This document shows positions 35,683 to 44,068 of a DNA stretch of 64,000 nt, one piece after another. Source of the stretch: Massilibacteroides sp. (lineage in GTDB: Bacteria; Bacteroidota; Bacteroidia; Bacteroidales; Tannerellaceae); NCBI GenBank assembly GCA_028708075.1, contig JAQVZS010000001.1, forward strand, positions 1-64,000. The letters are read 5' to 3'. Every line of letters begins with the position of its first letter. Position 1 is the stretch's first letter. Below the pieces are notes generated by a model. It ran no database searches and was not told the DNA's origin. It saw only the letters and a list, made by a program, of their open reading frames with translations. The translations under genes and the position numbers were made by a program.

Positions 35683-38079
35683 TTATTTTACTCCTGAAGC
35701 CCTTTCCATTCGCTTTTTATCTGAATTTAACGGTTTTATTCCACTTGGCTTTTTTATCGTCTTTCCGGAATGAAAATTGTATTGTAAGGTAATTCGGATC
35801 GATCGCGTGTTTCCTGCCGAAAAACCTTTGGAACTGGATGTGTAGCTATCCATATGAGCAAAATAAGCCGTTTGTCTGTCGAACAAGTTATACACGCCGG
35901 CGGATACGTTCAGACGGTTGTCGAACAACTTCTTTTTTAATTGGGCATGAAATAAATGATTCGGTTCGATACCTGAATTGGCCGAATAAAGTCGGCTGGT
36001 GCCGCTATAAGTCAATTCGAAGAAAAAGTCTTTGGGCAATGTAATGTTAGCGGTAGTGTTAATAAAATAAAGATAATGACGCATTGTCTTATCCGTTTTT
36101 GTCCCGCGAATATCTTGTCTGACCCCTACAATATTTGTGTTCAATGTAAGCCATTGTGTAATTGATAACGGACTGCTTAGCGCAACGAAATAGTGATTTT
36201 CGGTGTTGTGATTTTCGGGGATAACATATTTAACTTCTTGATTTTCAATATCTGTTTTAGTTACTTCTCGTATCAGGTCTTTGTGAAGATTGCCTCCGAT
36301 AGTCAACGTGTGCCGATACAAATATACAAGAGTAAGATTCATCCGGTTTATGTACGTGGGGCGCAGCATGGGATTTCCCACCATGTAAGAATAATCGGAA
36401 TACTGTACCCGGTTTGAATTCAGATACCAAAAGTTCGGCCGTTGAATATTCCGGGCATACTGTCCTACGAGAAGCCAGGTTTTCATCGGATCAAATGAAT
36501 ACGTAAGATTCAGGTTGGGAAACAGATCCATATAGTTTTTGTCAAAACTTCCTTTCCCTTCCGTACGTGTATATTCTCCCCGTAAACCGGCAACCGCATC
36601 TATTTTGCCGACTTTAAACGACAATGTAGCATAAACCGCTCCAATATGTTCGGTGTAATCCAATGAATAATTGTACGTTTCGATCGGATACCATTGAGTA
36701 TTAAATTTACCTTCGTAAAAAGTCTTGTTTGTGACTCGGTTGCGTGAGAGACGAAATCCCGTTGTATATTTCAATCCGTTTTTCAGGTACTTTTCCAACA
36801 ACAGATCGCCGGTGTAAATTTCGTAATTTGAAGTCGAATTATTCCGGTAGATAGAGTCCGATTGTATCGATGAATAGTCAAATACCGAATGGTAATTATT
36901 ATCGCCGGTTACTTTTTTATCCATGTAGTCAAAAACGAATTTAACGAGTGACCCGAGCGTGTCCAGCTTAAGATTGTAATTTAAAGTAGCCGAATGATTC
37001 CGTTCTTTTTCCATTTGATGGTAGTCGCTTGTGCTATGAACTGTCTCATGTTCAGTTTCTCCTATTGTTTCGGAAAATGACGGATTTTTAATTTTTTTAG
37101 CCCAGCCTTCCCATTCAGCTCCAATACTATTTTTACTATCAATTTCGTAAGTTACACTTAATCTGCCTGTCAAAGACTCAGGCTTGCTGTTTATGTTAGT
37201 TCGCGACTCGAAAAATGCGTCGTCTTTATTCTTAGTGAAACGTTTCTCTATCATCTCATTCTCGTTTTTTGTCGAAAATTCTCCATTTATTGCCGAATCA
37301 AACCTCCATTTTCCGGTGAAAGTATGAAATGTGAATGATGGCCGGTAGTTTTGTATGTATTTGCCGAATATCGTTTGTTCGGTTCCGTTTCCGCTCAGTC
37401 CATTTTCTTGCTGTTTCCGCAAGGTAATCCGGACAATTCCTCCCTTCGCGTCCGCACTGTATTCGGCTCCGGCTTGTGGAATTACTTCGATTTTGGCTAT
37501 ATCGGACGAACGGTAATTCCGTAGATAATTGATTAGCGCTTCAGATGATAACTTTAATTCGCGGTCATTGATAAAAACTTTAGCTCCGGCTGTTCCGTTA
37601 ATAGATATGCCTTTATCATCTACCCAAACACCCGGGGCCAATTGTAATATTTCTGATACATCTTTATTCATGAAGGCCGGTAATTGATCATTTATCCGCA
37701 CGATGAATCGGTCGGCTTCCCGCGTGACAGGTGGGCTCGTAACCACTATTTCGTCTATTTTGAAAAGCGCGTTTTCCAATTGAAAAATACCAAGTTTGCT
37801 TTTTTCAGGTAGAAGCGCTATTTCAGTTTGTATAGGTTTATATGAGATGTTTTGTATTCTCAGGTCGTATACCCCGTCAGTTGCGGATAAGGTAAAAAAA
37901 CCGGAGCTGTCAGTAATTGCTCCGGACACTTGTCTGTCCGCTTCCAGTAGAATAATTGTGGCATATTCGACGGGTTCGCCTCTTGTGTCGATAACTTGCC
38001 CTGACCTACTTTGAGAATAAGCTGTCAAAGAAAGTCCCGTCAGCACATAAATAAAATTGTATTTTATATATTTTTTCAT
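35683..38079 (-). CDS. TonB-dependent-receptor-like outer-membrane beta-barrel protein
   Basis: A 798-residue outer-membrane protein. Signal peptide residues 1-22, carboxypeptidase-like regulatory domain at about 25-100 (GQVIDTRGEPVEYATIILLE), plug-like domain about 110-220 (IVVTSPPVTREADRFIVRIN, then GISINGTAGAKVFINDRELK), and an outer-membrane barrel of the OMP_b-brl_3 type to the end. There is no SusD partner, so it is not a standard glycan importer; metal or peptide-related substrates are typical guesses. Its ATG overlaps the stop of the DUF2141 gene (TAATG), giving coupled translation. Confidence 0.85.
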   Translation of the reverse strand: MKKYIKYNFIYVLTGLSLTAYSQSRSGQVIDTRGEPVEYATIILLEADRQVSGAITDSSGFFTLSATDGVYDLRIQNISYKPIQTEIALLPEKSKLGIFQLENALFKIDEIVVTSPPVTREADRFIVRINDQLPAFMNKDVSEILQLAPGVWVDDKGISINGTAGAKVFINDRELKLSSEALINYLRNYRSSDIAKIEVIPQAGAEYSADAKGGIVRITLRKQQENGLSGNGTEQTIFGKYIQNYRPSFTFHTFTGKWRFDSAINGEFSTKNENEMIEKRFTKNKDDAFFESRTNINSKPESLTGRLSVTYEIDSKNSIGAEWEGWAKKIKNPSFSETIGETEHETVHSTSDYHQMEKERNHSATLNYNLKLDTLGSLVKFVFDYMDKKVTGDNNYHSVFDYSSIQSDSIYRNNSTSNYEIYTGDLLLEKYLKNGLKYTTGFRLSRNRVTNKTFYEGKFNTQWYPIETYNYSLDYTEHIGAVYATLSFKVGKIDAVAGLRGEYTRTEGKGSFDKNYMDLFPNLNLTYSFDPMKTWLLVGQYARNIQRPNFWYLNSNRVQYSDYSYMVGNPMLRPTYINRMNLTLVYLYRHTLTIGGNLHKDLIREVTKTDIENQEVKYVIPENHNTENHYFVALSSPLSITQWLTLNTNIVGVRQDIRGTKTDKTMRHYLYFINTTANITLPKDFFFELTYSGTSRLYSANSGIEPNHLFHAQLKKKLFDNRLNVSAGVYNLFDRQTAYFAHMDSYTSSSKGFSAGNTRSIRITLQYNFHSGKTIKKPSGIKPLNSDKKRMERASGVK

Positions 38080-38495
38080 TATTCTGCCGGTTGTGCACCC
38101 ATCATTTCTTTGACATTAATTAATTTGGCGATTAACGTATTCATCCCTGCTTTTATTTTTATTTTTTCTTTTTTATAGCAGGGTTCAAGCGGAATGTTTT
38201 GCTCGTCCAAGTCTAATTTGTGATTTTCGTTTATGTCCTGAAAAATTGAAACGACGACTTTACCTGTCGGAATATTTTTCAGGAGGCAAACTGTACTTTC
38301 TTTTTTTTCGACAGATACTCTATCGTAGATAATACTTTCTGGGGTTTCACTGTTACTTACTGCGATCAAAATATTTCCTTTTACTTCTTTAATTCCCGTT
38401 ACCTCAATTGTTAATTCTGCTGTTTGACCGATTGCATGGGTAAGGCTTATCGTTGAAATGAATAGAAGAAATGATTTGATAATTAAAGTTTTCAT
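38079..38495 (-). CDS. DUF2141 family secreted protein
   Basis: A 138-residue exported protein with a Sec signal (LTHAIGQT, cut near residue 24). The body matches DUF2141: ELTIEVTGIKEVKGNILIAV, then PTGKVVVSIFQDINENHKLD, the conserved acidic D-x-N-x-N-x-x-L-D stretch that could bind calcium. Function is unknown. It is the first gene of a four-gene minus-strand cluster with the outer-membrane receptor. Confidence 0.8.
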   Translation of the reverse strand: MKTLIIKSFLLFISTISLTHAIGQTAELTIEVTGIKEVKGNILIAVSNSETPESIIYDRVSVEKKESTVCLLKNIPTGKVVVSIFQDINENHKLDLDEQNIPLEPCYKKEKIKIKAGMNTLIAKLINVKEMMGAQPAE

Positions 38496-38541
38496 ACTAA
38501 ATTGTGTTTTAGGTAAATATGTTTATTTGATAATTACAGTG

Positions 38542-38572
38542 CGAATATAAATAAGTTTATAATATAAACAAA
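38542..38572 (-). promoter_or_regulatory. promoter of the DUF2141-receptor cluster
   Basis: On the minus strand TTTG (38569-38572), 19 nt, TATATTCG (38542-38549), one mismatch from TAnnTTTG. It diverges from the his promoter starting at 38634. Confidence 0.45.
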
Positions 38573-38633
38573 ATATGTTAGCGGAATTTTTTTTTGATGA
38601 CAATAGATTTTTTTAATAAAATTGAAAGAAAAA

Positions 38634-38663
38634 TTTGCGTGTTAAATTATTATTGTAACTTTG
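38634..38663 (+). promoter_or_regulatory. promoter of the histidine operon
   Basis: TTTG (38634-38637), 18 nt, TAACTTTG (38656-38663), a full match to the Bacteroides promoter. Transcription would start near 38669, about 15 nt before the leader peptide ATG. Confidence 0.75.
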
Positions 38664-38683
38664 TCGCATATAAAAATAATTAA

Positions 38684-38734
38684 ATGATTAAAATCAGTCT
38701 ACATCGTCACCATCATTGCAAAGCGGACTCGTAG
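38684..38734 (+). CDS. hisL: histidine operon leader peptide
   Basis: A 16-codon frame reads MIKISLHRHHHCKADS, with four His codons in a five-codon stretch (CAT CGT CAC CAT CAT). It lies between a strong promoter and a terminator hairpin, directly before hisG. This is the layout of a classical attenuator: when charged His-tRNA is scarce the ribosome stalls at the His codons and the downstream terminator does not form. The mechanism is inference; the peptide and hairpin are seen directly. Confidence 0.85.
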   Translation: MIKISLHRHHHCKADS

Positions 38735-38778
38735 TTCGGTGGGCTGTGTGGTATGTGTATACATGAACTAAATAGAAG

Positions 38779-38807
38779 GCTTGCCGTGTAGGTAAGCTTT
38801 TTTTTTT
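38779..38807 (+). terminator. his attenuator terminator
   Basis: GCTTGCC and GGTAAGC pair (one G-T) around GTGTA and are followed by ten T. It lies 44 nt after the leader stop and 23 nt before hisG. An alternative pairing partner for the 5' arm could be GCAAAGC at 38718-38724 just after the His codons. Confidence 0.8.
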
Positions 38808-38830
38808 GCATATAAACAAATAGAAATAGA

Positions 38831-39688
38831 ATGGATATGTTAAGAATTGCAGTACAATCGAAGGGGCGTTTATTCGACGAAACCATGCTTTTACTGGATG
38901 AAGCCGGTATAAAATTGAATAAAGGGAAGCGAATTTTGCTTTTATCGGCAAAAGATTTTCCTGTGGAAGTGCTTTTCCTGCGGGATGATGATATTCCGCA
39001 ATCGGTTGCCAACGGAATTGCGGATGTCGGCATCGTAGGCGAAAACGAGTATGTTGAGAAAGGGAGGCAGGCTGAGTTGATAAAACGCCTTGGATTTAGT
39101 AAATGTCGTTTATCGCTGGCTATTCCCAAAGATGAAGAATACCATGGTGTAGAATGGTTTGAAGGTAAAACCATTGCGACTTCTTATCCGGCTATTTTGG
39201 ATGTGTATTTGAAAGAAAACAATGTGAGCGCCGAATTACATGTGATTACCGGTTCAGTAGAAATTGCACCTGGTATTGGTTTGGCGGATGCGATTTTTGA
39301 TATTGTCAGTTCGGGCAGTACACTGGTTAGCAATCGGTTGAAAGAAGTGGAAGTGGTTATGGCGAGTGAGGCTATCTTGATTGCTCATAAAGGATTAAGT
39401 TCGGATAAGAAAAAAATCCTGAACGAATTATTATTCCGTTTTGATGCGATACAGGCAGCAGAAGGTAAAAAATATGTCTTGTTGAACGCGCCGAAGGAAA
39501 ACCTGGATCAAATTATTGAAGTACTGCCCGGGATGAAAAGCCCAACGGTTACCCCTTTGGCGGATGCGGACTGGGTTTCTATCCAATCTGTGATTGCGGA
39601 GAAACATTTCTGGGAGATTATCGGTAAATTAAAGAGTCTGGGAGCAGAAGGAATTCTGGTGCTTCCAATTGAAAAAATGATTTTATGA
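38831..39688 (+). CDS. hisG: ATP phosphoribosyltransferase
   Basis: First enzyme of histidine synthesis: condenses ATP and PRPP. A 285-residue long-form HisG with the catalytic domain (LRIAVQSKGRLFDETMLLL, GSVEIAPGIGLADAIFDIVS with the phosphate-binding loop) and the C-terminal regulatory domain (about 210-285, SPTVTPLADADWVSIQSVIA) that binds histidine for feedback control. No HisZ is needed for the long form. Start at 38831 or the next ATG at 38837 are both possible. The stop overlaps the next ATG (ATGA). Confidence 0.97.
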   Translation: MDMLRIAVQSKGRLFDETMLLLDEAGIKLNKGKRILLLSAKDFPVEVLFLRDDDIPQSVANGIADVGIVGENEYVEKGRQAELIKRLGFSKCRLSLAIPKDEEYHGVEWFEGKTIATSYPAILDVYLKENNVSAELHVITGSVEIAPGIGLADAIFDIVSSGSTLVSNRLKEVEVVMASEAILIAHKGLSSDKKKILNELLFRFDAIQAAEGKKYVLLNAPKENLDQIIEVLPGMKSPTVTPLADADWVSIQSVIAEKHFWEIIGKLKSLGAEGILVLPIEKMIL

Positions 39689-40221
39689 TACGTGTTTCAG
39701 ACGATATACAATTATTGCCTTTATGTTTGGATGACATTTCCGATATTTTCCGAATATTGAACGCGGAAAGAGAATATATGCGCGTATGGTTACCTTTTGT
39801 GGATAAGACGCATCAAGAGGAAGATACGGCGGCGGCAGTTCTTCAGATGCTTCAATCGCCGAACGAACAATTTTCTATCCGTTATATGGGTATTTTTGTG
39901 GGTTTGATTGGTTTTAAAGATTTGGATAAGGTGAATCGGAGAATAGAGATTGGTTACTGGCTTTCGCAATATCAACAGGGAAAGGGGATTATGACACGTT
40001 CGGTAAAAGAATTGTTGTATTACGCTTTTGAGTACTTGAACATGAATCGTGTGCAAATTAAAGTGGCTGTGGATAATCAAAAAAGCAATCGGATTCCTCG
40101 GCGGTTTGGCTTTACGTTGGAAGGGATAGAGCGGGATGGAGAACTATTGGTCGATGACAAATTTACAGATCTGAATGTGTATAGTCTTTTAAAAAAAGAA
40201 TTTGAAAATGGAAATAATTAA
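39685..40221 (+). CDS. GNAT-family N-acetyltransferase (RimJ/RimL-like) inside the his operon
   Basis: A 178-residue GCN5-related acetyltransferase. Typical parts: EREYMRVWLPFVDK, IEIGYWLSQYQQGKGIMTRS (acetyl-CoA pyrophosphate loop QQGKGIM), and MNRVQIKVAVDNQKSNRIPR with RFGFTLEGIERDGELL. This resembles RimJ/RimL enzymes, which acetylate protein N-termini or small amines. It overlaps hisG by 4 bp and hisD by 14 bp, so it is locked into the operon by translational coupling. No role in histidine synthesis is known; a link to the pathway is only suggested by position. Confidence 0.9.
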   Translation: MIRVSDDIQLLPLCLDDISDIFRILNAEREYMRVWLPFVDKTHQEEDTAAAVLQMLQSPNEQFSIRYMGIFVGLIGFKDLDKVNRRIEIGYWLSQYQQGKGIMTRSVKELLYYAFEYLNMNRVQIKVAVDNQKSNRIPRRFGFTLEGIERDGELLVDDKFTDLNVYSLLKKEFENGNN

Positions 40222-41488
40222 ATATCCTGAAAAAATAACTTGGGGGGCAATAGCCAAACGTCCGACAATGGATGTCAGTATCCTGTTTGATACGGTCGAT
40301 ACGGTTTTGCAAGAGGTGAAGCGTGAGGGTGATGCTGCGGTAAAGATATATGAAGAAAAATACGATAAAGTACGTCTCGAAGGTCTGCAAGTTTCGGGCG
40401 ACGAAATTACGTTGGCCGCAGAAAACGTATCCGACGATTTAAAGCAAGCGATTCGAACCGCCCACGCAAATATTTTTACTTTTCATGCGCAGCAGAAGTT
40501 TGTAGGAAAGAAGATCGAGACGACGCCGGGAGTAACTTGCTGGCAAAAAGCTGTTGCCATCGAAAAGGTCGGCTTATATATTCCTGGTGGTACTGCTCCG
40601 CTATTCTCTACAGTTTTGATGCTGGCTGTTCCAGCAAAGATTGCCGGATGTAAAGAAATTGTTCTTTGTACACCACCGGATAGGAACGGTCGGGTTCATC
40701 CCGCCATTTTATTCGCGGCTCAGACGGCAGGTGTGCATAAGATTTTTAAAATCGGTGGGATACAGGCGATTGCCGCGATGGCGTATGGTACAGAATCGAT
40801 CCCCAAAGTGAATAAAATTTTCGGCCCTGGAAATCAATATGTAACGGCTGCTAAGCAACTGGTTAGTTTGAAAGAAGTGGCAATCGATATGCCGGCTGGT
40901 CCTTCCGAAGTACAGGTTATTGCAGACGAAACGGCCGATCCGGAATTTATTGCGGCGGATTTTCTTTCGCAAGCGGAACATGGGGTGGATAGTCAGGCGA
41001 TGCTCGTGACAACCGACGAAGTTTTGATACCGCGTGTCGAAAGGGCGATCGAAAACCAGTTGGCTAAATTGCCTCGCCGGGAGATAATAGCTAAGGCGCT
41101 TGTTCATAGCCGGATTATTCTACTAAAAGACGTCGAGGAAGTGATTGCCTTTACTAACCTTTATGCACCGGAACATTTAATTATACAAACAAAGGATTAC
41201 GCAAATTTAGCGGAACGGGTTGAAAATGCCGGCAGTGTATTTTTGGGAGCATATACCCCCGAAAGTGCCGGAGATTATGCTTCGGGAACGAATCATACGC
41301 TGCCGACAAATGGCTATGCTCGTGCATACAGCGGCGTTAATCTGGATAGTTTCATCAAAAAAATTACGTTTCAGGAGATTACGCCGAAAGGTATCTGTAG
41401 TTTGGGTGATACAATCCGGATAATGGCTGCGAACGAAGAACTGGAAGCGCATCGGAATGCGGTAACTGTAAGATTGAATTCGTTATGA
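40208..41488 (+). CDS. hisD: histidinol dehydrogenase
   Basis: Last two oxidation steps of the pathway, histidinol to histidine, with NAD and zinc. Conserved segments: VGLYIPGGTAPLFSTVLMLA, IFGPGNQYVTAAKQLV, AIDMPAGPSEVQVIADETAD, LSQAEHGVDSQAMLVT and YAPEHLIIQT. At 426 residues it is full length. I place the start at the ATG 40208 (MEIIKYPEK), not at the TTG two codons earlier; it overlaps the end of the GNAT gene by 14 bp. The stop overlaps hisC (ATGA). Confidence 0.97.
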   Translation: MEIIKYPEKITWGAIAKRPTMDVSILFDTVDTVLQEVKREGDAAVKIYEEKYDKVRLEGLQVSGDEITLAAENVSDDLKQAIRTAHANIFTFHAQQKFVGKKIETTPGVTCWQKAVAIEKVGLYIPGGTAPLFSTVLMLAVPAKIAGCKEIVLCTPPDRNGRVHPAILFAAQTAGVHKIFKIGGIQAIAAMAYGTESIPKVNKIFGPGNQYVTAAKQLVSLKEVAIDMPAGPSEVQVIADETADPEFIAADFLSQAEHGVDSQAMLVTTDEVLIPRVERAIENQLAKLPRREIIAKALVHSRIILLKDVEEVIAFTNLYAPEHLIIQTKDYANLAERVENAGSVFLGAYTPESAGDYASGTNHTLPTNGYARAYSGVNLDSFIKKITFQEITPKGICSLGDTIRIMAANEELEAHRNAVTVRLNSL

Positions 41489-42522
41489 AAGAATTAACTC
41501 AATTAGTAAGAAAGAACGTGTTGAAGATGAAACCTTATTCTTCGGCAAGAAATGAATATCAGGGGGATGCGTCTGTTTTTCTGGACGCCAACGAAAATCC
41601 GTTTGATAGTGGCTATAATCGGTATCCTGACCCGTACCAATGGAAAGTGAAGGAACGTATTTCGGTTTTGAAAGGTGTGCCTAAAGAAATGATTCTTTTA
41701 GGAAACGGAAGTGATGAGCCGATCGATTTGCTGATTCGTGTTTTTTGTGACCCGGGTAAAGACGCGATTACGTCGATTTCGCCTTCGTACGGAATGTATG
41801 AAGTTTCTGCGGAAGTGAATAATGTGGAGTTTCGGAAGGTACCCTTAACTTCCGATTTTGAACTAAACGCGGACGAACTGCTTCGAGTAGCCGGAACAGA
41901 TTCGAAACTGATTTTTCTTTGTTCGCCGAATAATCCTACCGGGAATAATCTGAGTGAAAAAGAAATCCGGAAGGTATTGACGCAGTTTGAAGGGCTTGTG
42001 ATTATTGACGAAGCGTATATTGATTTTTCTGCCGCATTGTCTTATACCTTAAAGCTGGAACAGTATCCGAACTTGGTGGTCTTGCAAACATTTTCGAAAG
42101 CTTGGGCTGCTGCTGCGGTTCGCCTGGGGATGGCTTTTGCTTCGCCGGAGATTATTTCACTTTTGAATAAAATTAAGTATCCCTATAATATTAATCAGTT
42201 GACGCAGGAATATGCTTTGCGGTTATTAGCCGGTGAAGACCGGATGAAGGAGCAATTGGTGCAGATATTAAAAGGTCGAACGGAATTAGATCGTAAATTG
42301 CGTGATATTGCTTGTGTGAAAAAGATTTATCCGTCGGACGCTAATTTTATTCTTGTTCGCGTTACAGATGCGAATGGGATTTACCATCGTCTGGTTGAAA
42401 AAGGTATCATTGTTCGTAATCGTACAAATGTGGCGCTCTGCGAAGGCTGTTTACGCATTACGGTGGGAACAGAGGAGGAAAATCGTATCTTGTTGGACGA
42501 ATTGGAGAAAATTGAAATATGA
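41485..42522 (+). CDS. hisC: histidinol-phosphate aminotransferase
   Basis: PLP-dependent aminotransferase, 345 residues, converting imidazole-acetol phosphate to histidinol phosphate. Visible: [68 protein letters not shown], and the PLP lysine in [17 protein letters not shown]. The C-terminal phosphate-binding arginine is in [13 protein letters not shown]. It overlaps hisD and hisB by 4 bp each. Confidence 0.97.
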   Translation: MKELTQLVRKNVLKMKPYSSARNEYQGDASVFLDANENPFDSGYNRYPDPYQWKVKERISVLKGVPKEMILLGNGSDEPIDLLIRVFCDPGKDAITSISPSYGMYEVSAEVNNVEFRKVPLTSDFELNADELLRVAGTDSKLIFLCSPNNPTGNNLSEKEIRKVLTQFEGLVIIDEAYIDFSAALSYTLKLEQYPNLVVLQTFSKAWAAAAVRLGMAFASPEIISLLNKIKYPYNINQLTQEYALRLLAGEDRMKEQLVQILKGRTELDRKLRDIACVKKIYPSDANFILVRVTDANGIYHRLVEKGIIVRNRTNVALCEGCLRITVGTEEENRILLDELEKIEI

Positions 42523-43646
42523 AAAGAGCTTTATTTATCGACAGAGACGGAACGTTAGTGATCGAACCTCCGGTTGATTATCAATTGGATAGTCTGGGAA
42601 AACTGGTGTTTTATCCGAAGGTTTTCCGGAATTTATATTTTATTCGAAAGCAGCTCGATTTCGAGTTTGTGATGGTTACAAATCAAGATGGGTTGGGAAC
42701 GAAATCGTTTCCGGAAGAAACGTTTTTGCCGGCCCATAATTTGATAATGAGAACTTTGGAAGGGGAGGGTATAACGTTTGATGATGTGCAGATAGACCGT
42801 TCTTTTCCGGAAGAGTTTTCGCCGGATCGGAAACCGTGCACAGGCATGTTGGGTAAATATATTGGAGGCGACTACGATCTGGCGAATAGTTTTGTGATCG
42901 GAGATCGACTAACGGATGTCGAACTGGCAGCCAATTTGGGAGCGAAAGCGATTTGGCTTCGGAATCCAGATGGTGCAGAGGAAGAATTAAATACGTATCA
43001 CCGTGAATTACATCCGGTTTTAATTACCGACGATTGGGACATGGTGACCGAATTTCTATTTGCCGGAGAACGGGTGGCTACGGTACAGCGGAAAACACGT
43101 GAGACGGATATTTACGTGTCTCTTAATTTGGATGGAAGAGGTAAAACAGATATTGCTACTGGTCTTGGTTTTTTTGATCATATGTTGGAACAGATTGGAA
43201 AACATTCGGGCATGGATTTGACAATTCACGTAAAAGGTGATCTTGAGGTCGATGAACATCACACAATTGAAGACACGGCTATCGCGCTGGGAGAGGCATT
43301 GGGAAAAGCGCTGGGAGATAAACGGGGAATTGAACGGTATGGATATTCGTTACCCATGGACGATTGTTTGTGTAGTGTGGCGCTCGATTTTGGTGGTCGT
43401 CCTTGGTTAGTTTGGGATGCGGAATTTTATCGTGAAAGAGTAGGAGATATGCCGACAGAAATGTTTCTTCATTTTTTCAAAAGTCTGAGTGATGCGGCTC
43501 GCATGAATTTGAATATTAAAGCGGAAGGAACGAATGAACATCATAAAATCGAAGGTATTTTTAAAGCTTTTGCACGATCTGTCCGGATGGCTGTTCGACG
43601 AGATGTGTATAATTTTACGTTACCCAGCACAAAAGGAGTTTTATGA
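42519..43646 (+). CDS. hisB: bifunctional histidinol-phosphatase / imidazoleglycerol-phosphate dehydratase
   Basis: A 375-residue fusion. The N-terminal HAD phosphatase domain (1-165) has the nucleophile motif [11 protein letters not shown] and the late motif [16 protein letters not shown]. The C-terminal dehydratase (about 180-375) has [35 protein letters not shown] and [12 protein letters not shown]. The fused form is known from enterobacteria and Bacteroidota. No hisH, hisA, hisF or hisIE follows, so the remaining steps are encoded elsewhere. Confidence 0.97.
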   Translation: MKRALFIDRDGTLVIEPPVDYQLDSLGKLVFYPKVFRNLYFIRKQLDFEFVMVTNQDGLGTKSFPEETFLPAHNLIMRTLEGEGITFDDVQIDRSFPEEFSPDRKPCTGMLGKYIGGDYDLANSFVIGDRLTDVELAANLGAKAIWLRNPDGAEEELNTYHRELHPVLITDDWDMVTEFLFAGERVATVQRKTRETDIYVSLNLDGRGKTDIATGLGFFDHMLEQIGKHSGMDLTIHVKGDLEVDEHHTIEDTAIALGEALGKALGDKRGIERYGYSLPMDDCLCSVALDFGGRPWLVWDAEFYRERVGDMPTEMFLHFFKSLSDAARMNLNIKAEGTNEHHKIEGIFKAFARSVRMAVRRDVYNFTLPSTKGVL

Positions 43647-43647
43647 T

Positions 43648-44067
43648 ATGATACGCTCAGGAATTATATTATTTTTTGTCTCCGTTTTTTCTTTTTTAGT
43701 TTGTGCTTGTACCACGGATACAAACGATCGATTAGAAGGAAAATGGCAACTCCGACAGATCGAGTTTGGAGGGCAGACGGTTACGGTAGATACGGCGTTT
43801 TATAACTTCCAAACTTCTCTTTTTATGTATCAAATCTATGTGGCCGAAATGGATACGATGCGTTATAGTTATGGGTTCAAAGAACTTGTAGATGATAATA
43901 AATTAGAACTTGAATTAACGACGATCTCCGATAAAAATCCAGCTTCCGAATTTGTGAAACTGACGGATTGGAACGGCTTAAAAGAAACGTTTGTCATCGA
44001 AAAGATAACCGGAAGTCAGTTAATTCTGACCCGGGAAAACAAACGATATATCTTTCGGAAATTTTGA
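43648..44067 (+). CDS. small lipoprotein, lipocalin-like (DUF4488-type)
   Basis: A 139-residue lipoprotein: MIRSGIILFFVSVFSFLVCA then C, with the lipobox at LVCAC. The body (LEGKWQLRQIEFGGQTVTVD, then MRYSYGFKELVDDNKLELEL) has the repeated beta strands of lipocalin-like lipoproteins. I place the start at 43648, one base after the hisB stop, because the longer frame to 43534 only runs inside hisB and gives no signal peptide. It ends the operon and faces the tex gene tail-to-tail, one base apart. Its function and link to histidine are unknown. Confidence 0.75.
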   Translation: MIRSGIILFFVSVFSFLVCACTTDTNDRLEGKWQLRQIEFGGQTVTVDTAFYNFQTSLFMYQIYVAEMDTMRYSYGFKELVDDNKLELELTTISDKNPASEFVKLTDWNGLKETFVIEKITGSQLILTRENKRYIFRKF

Positions 44068-44068
44068 T

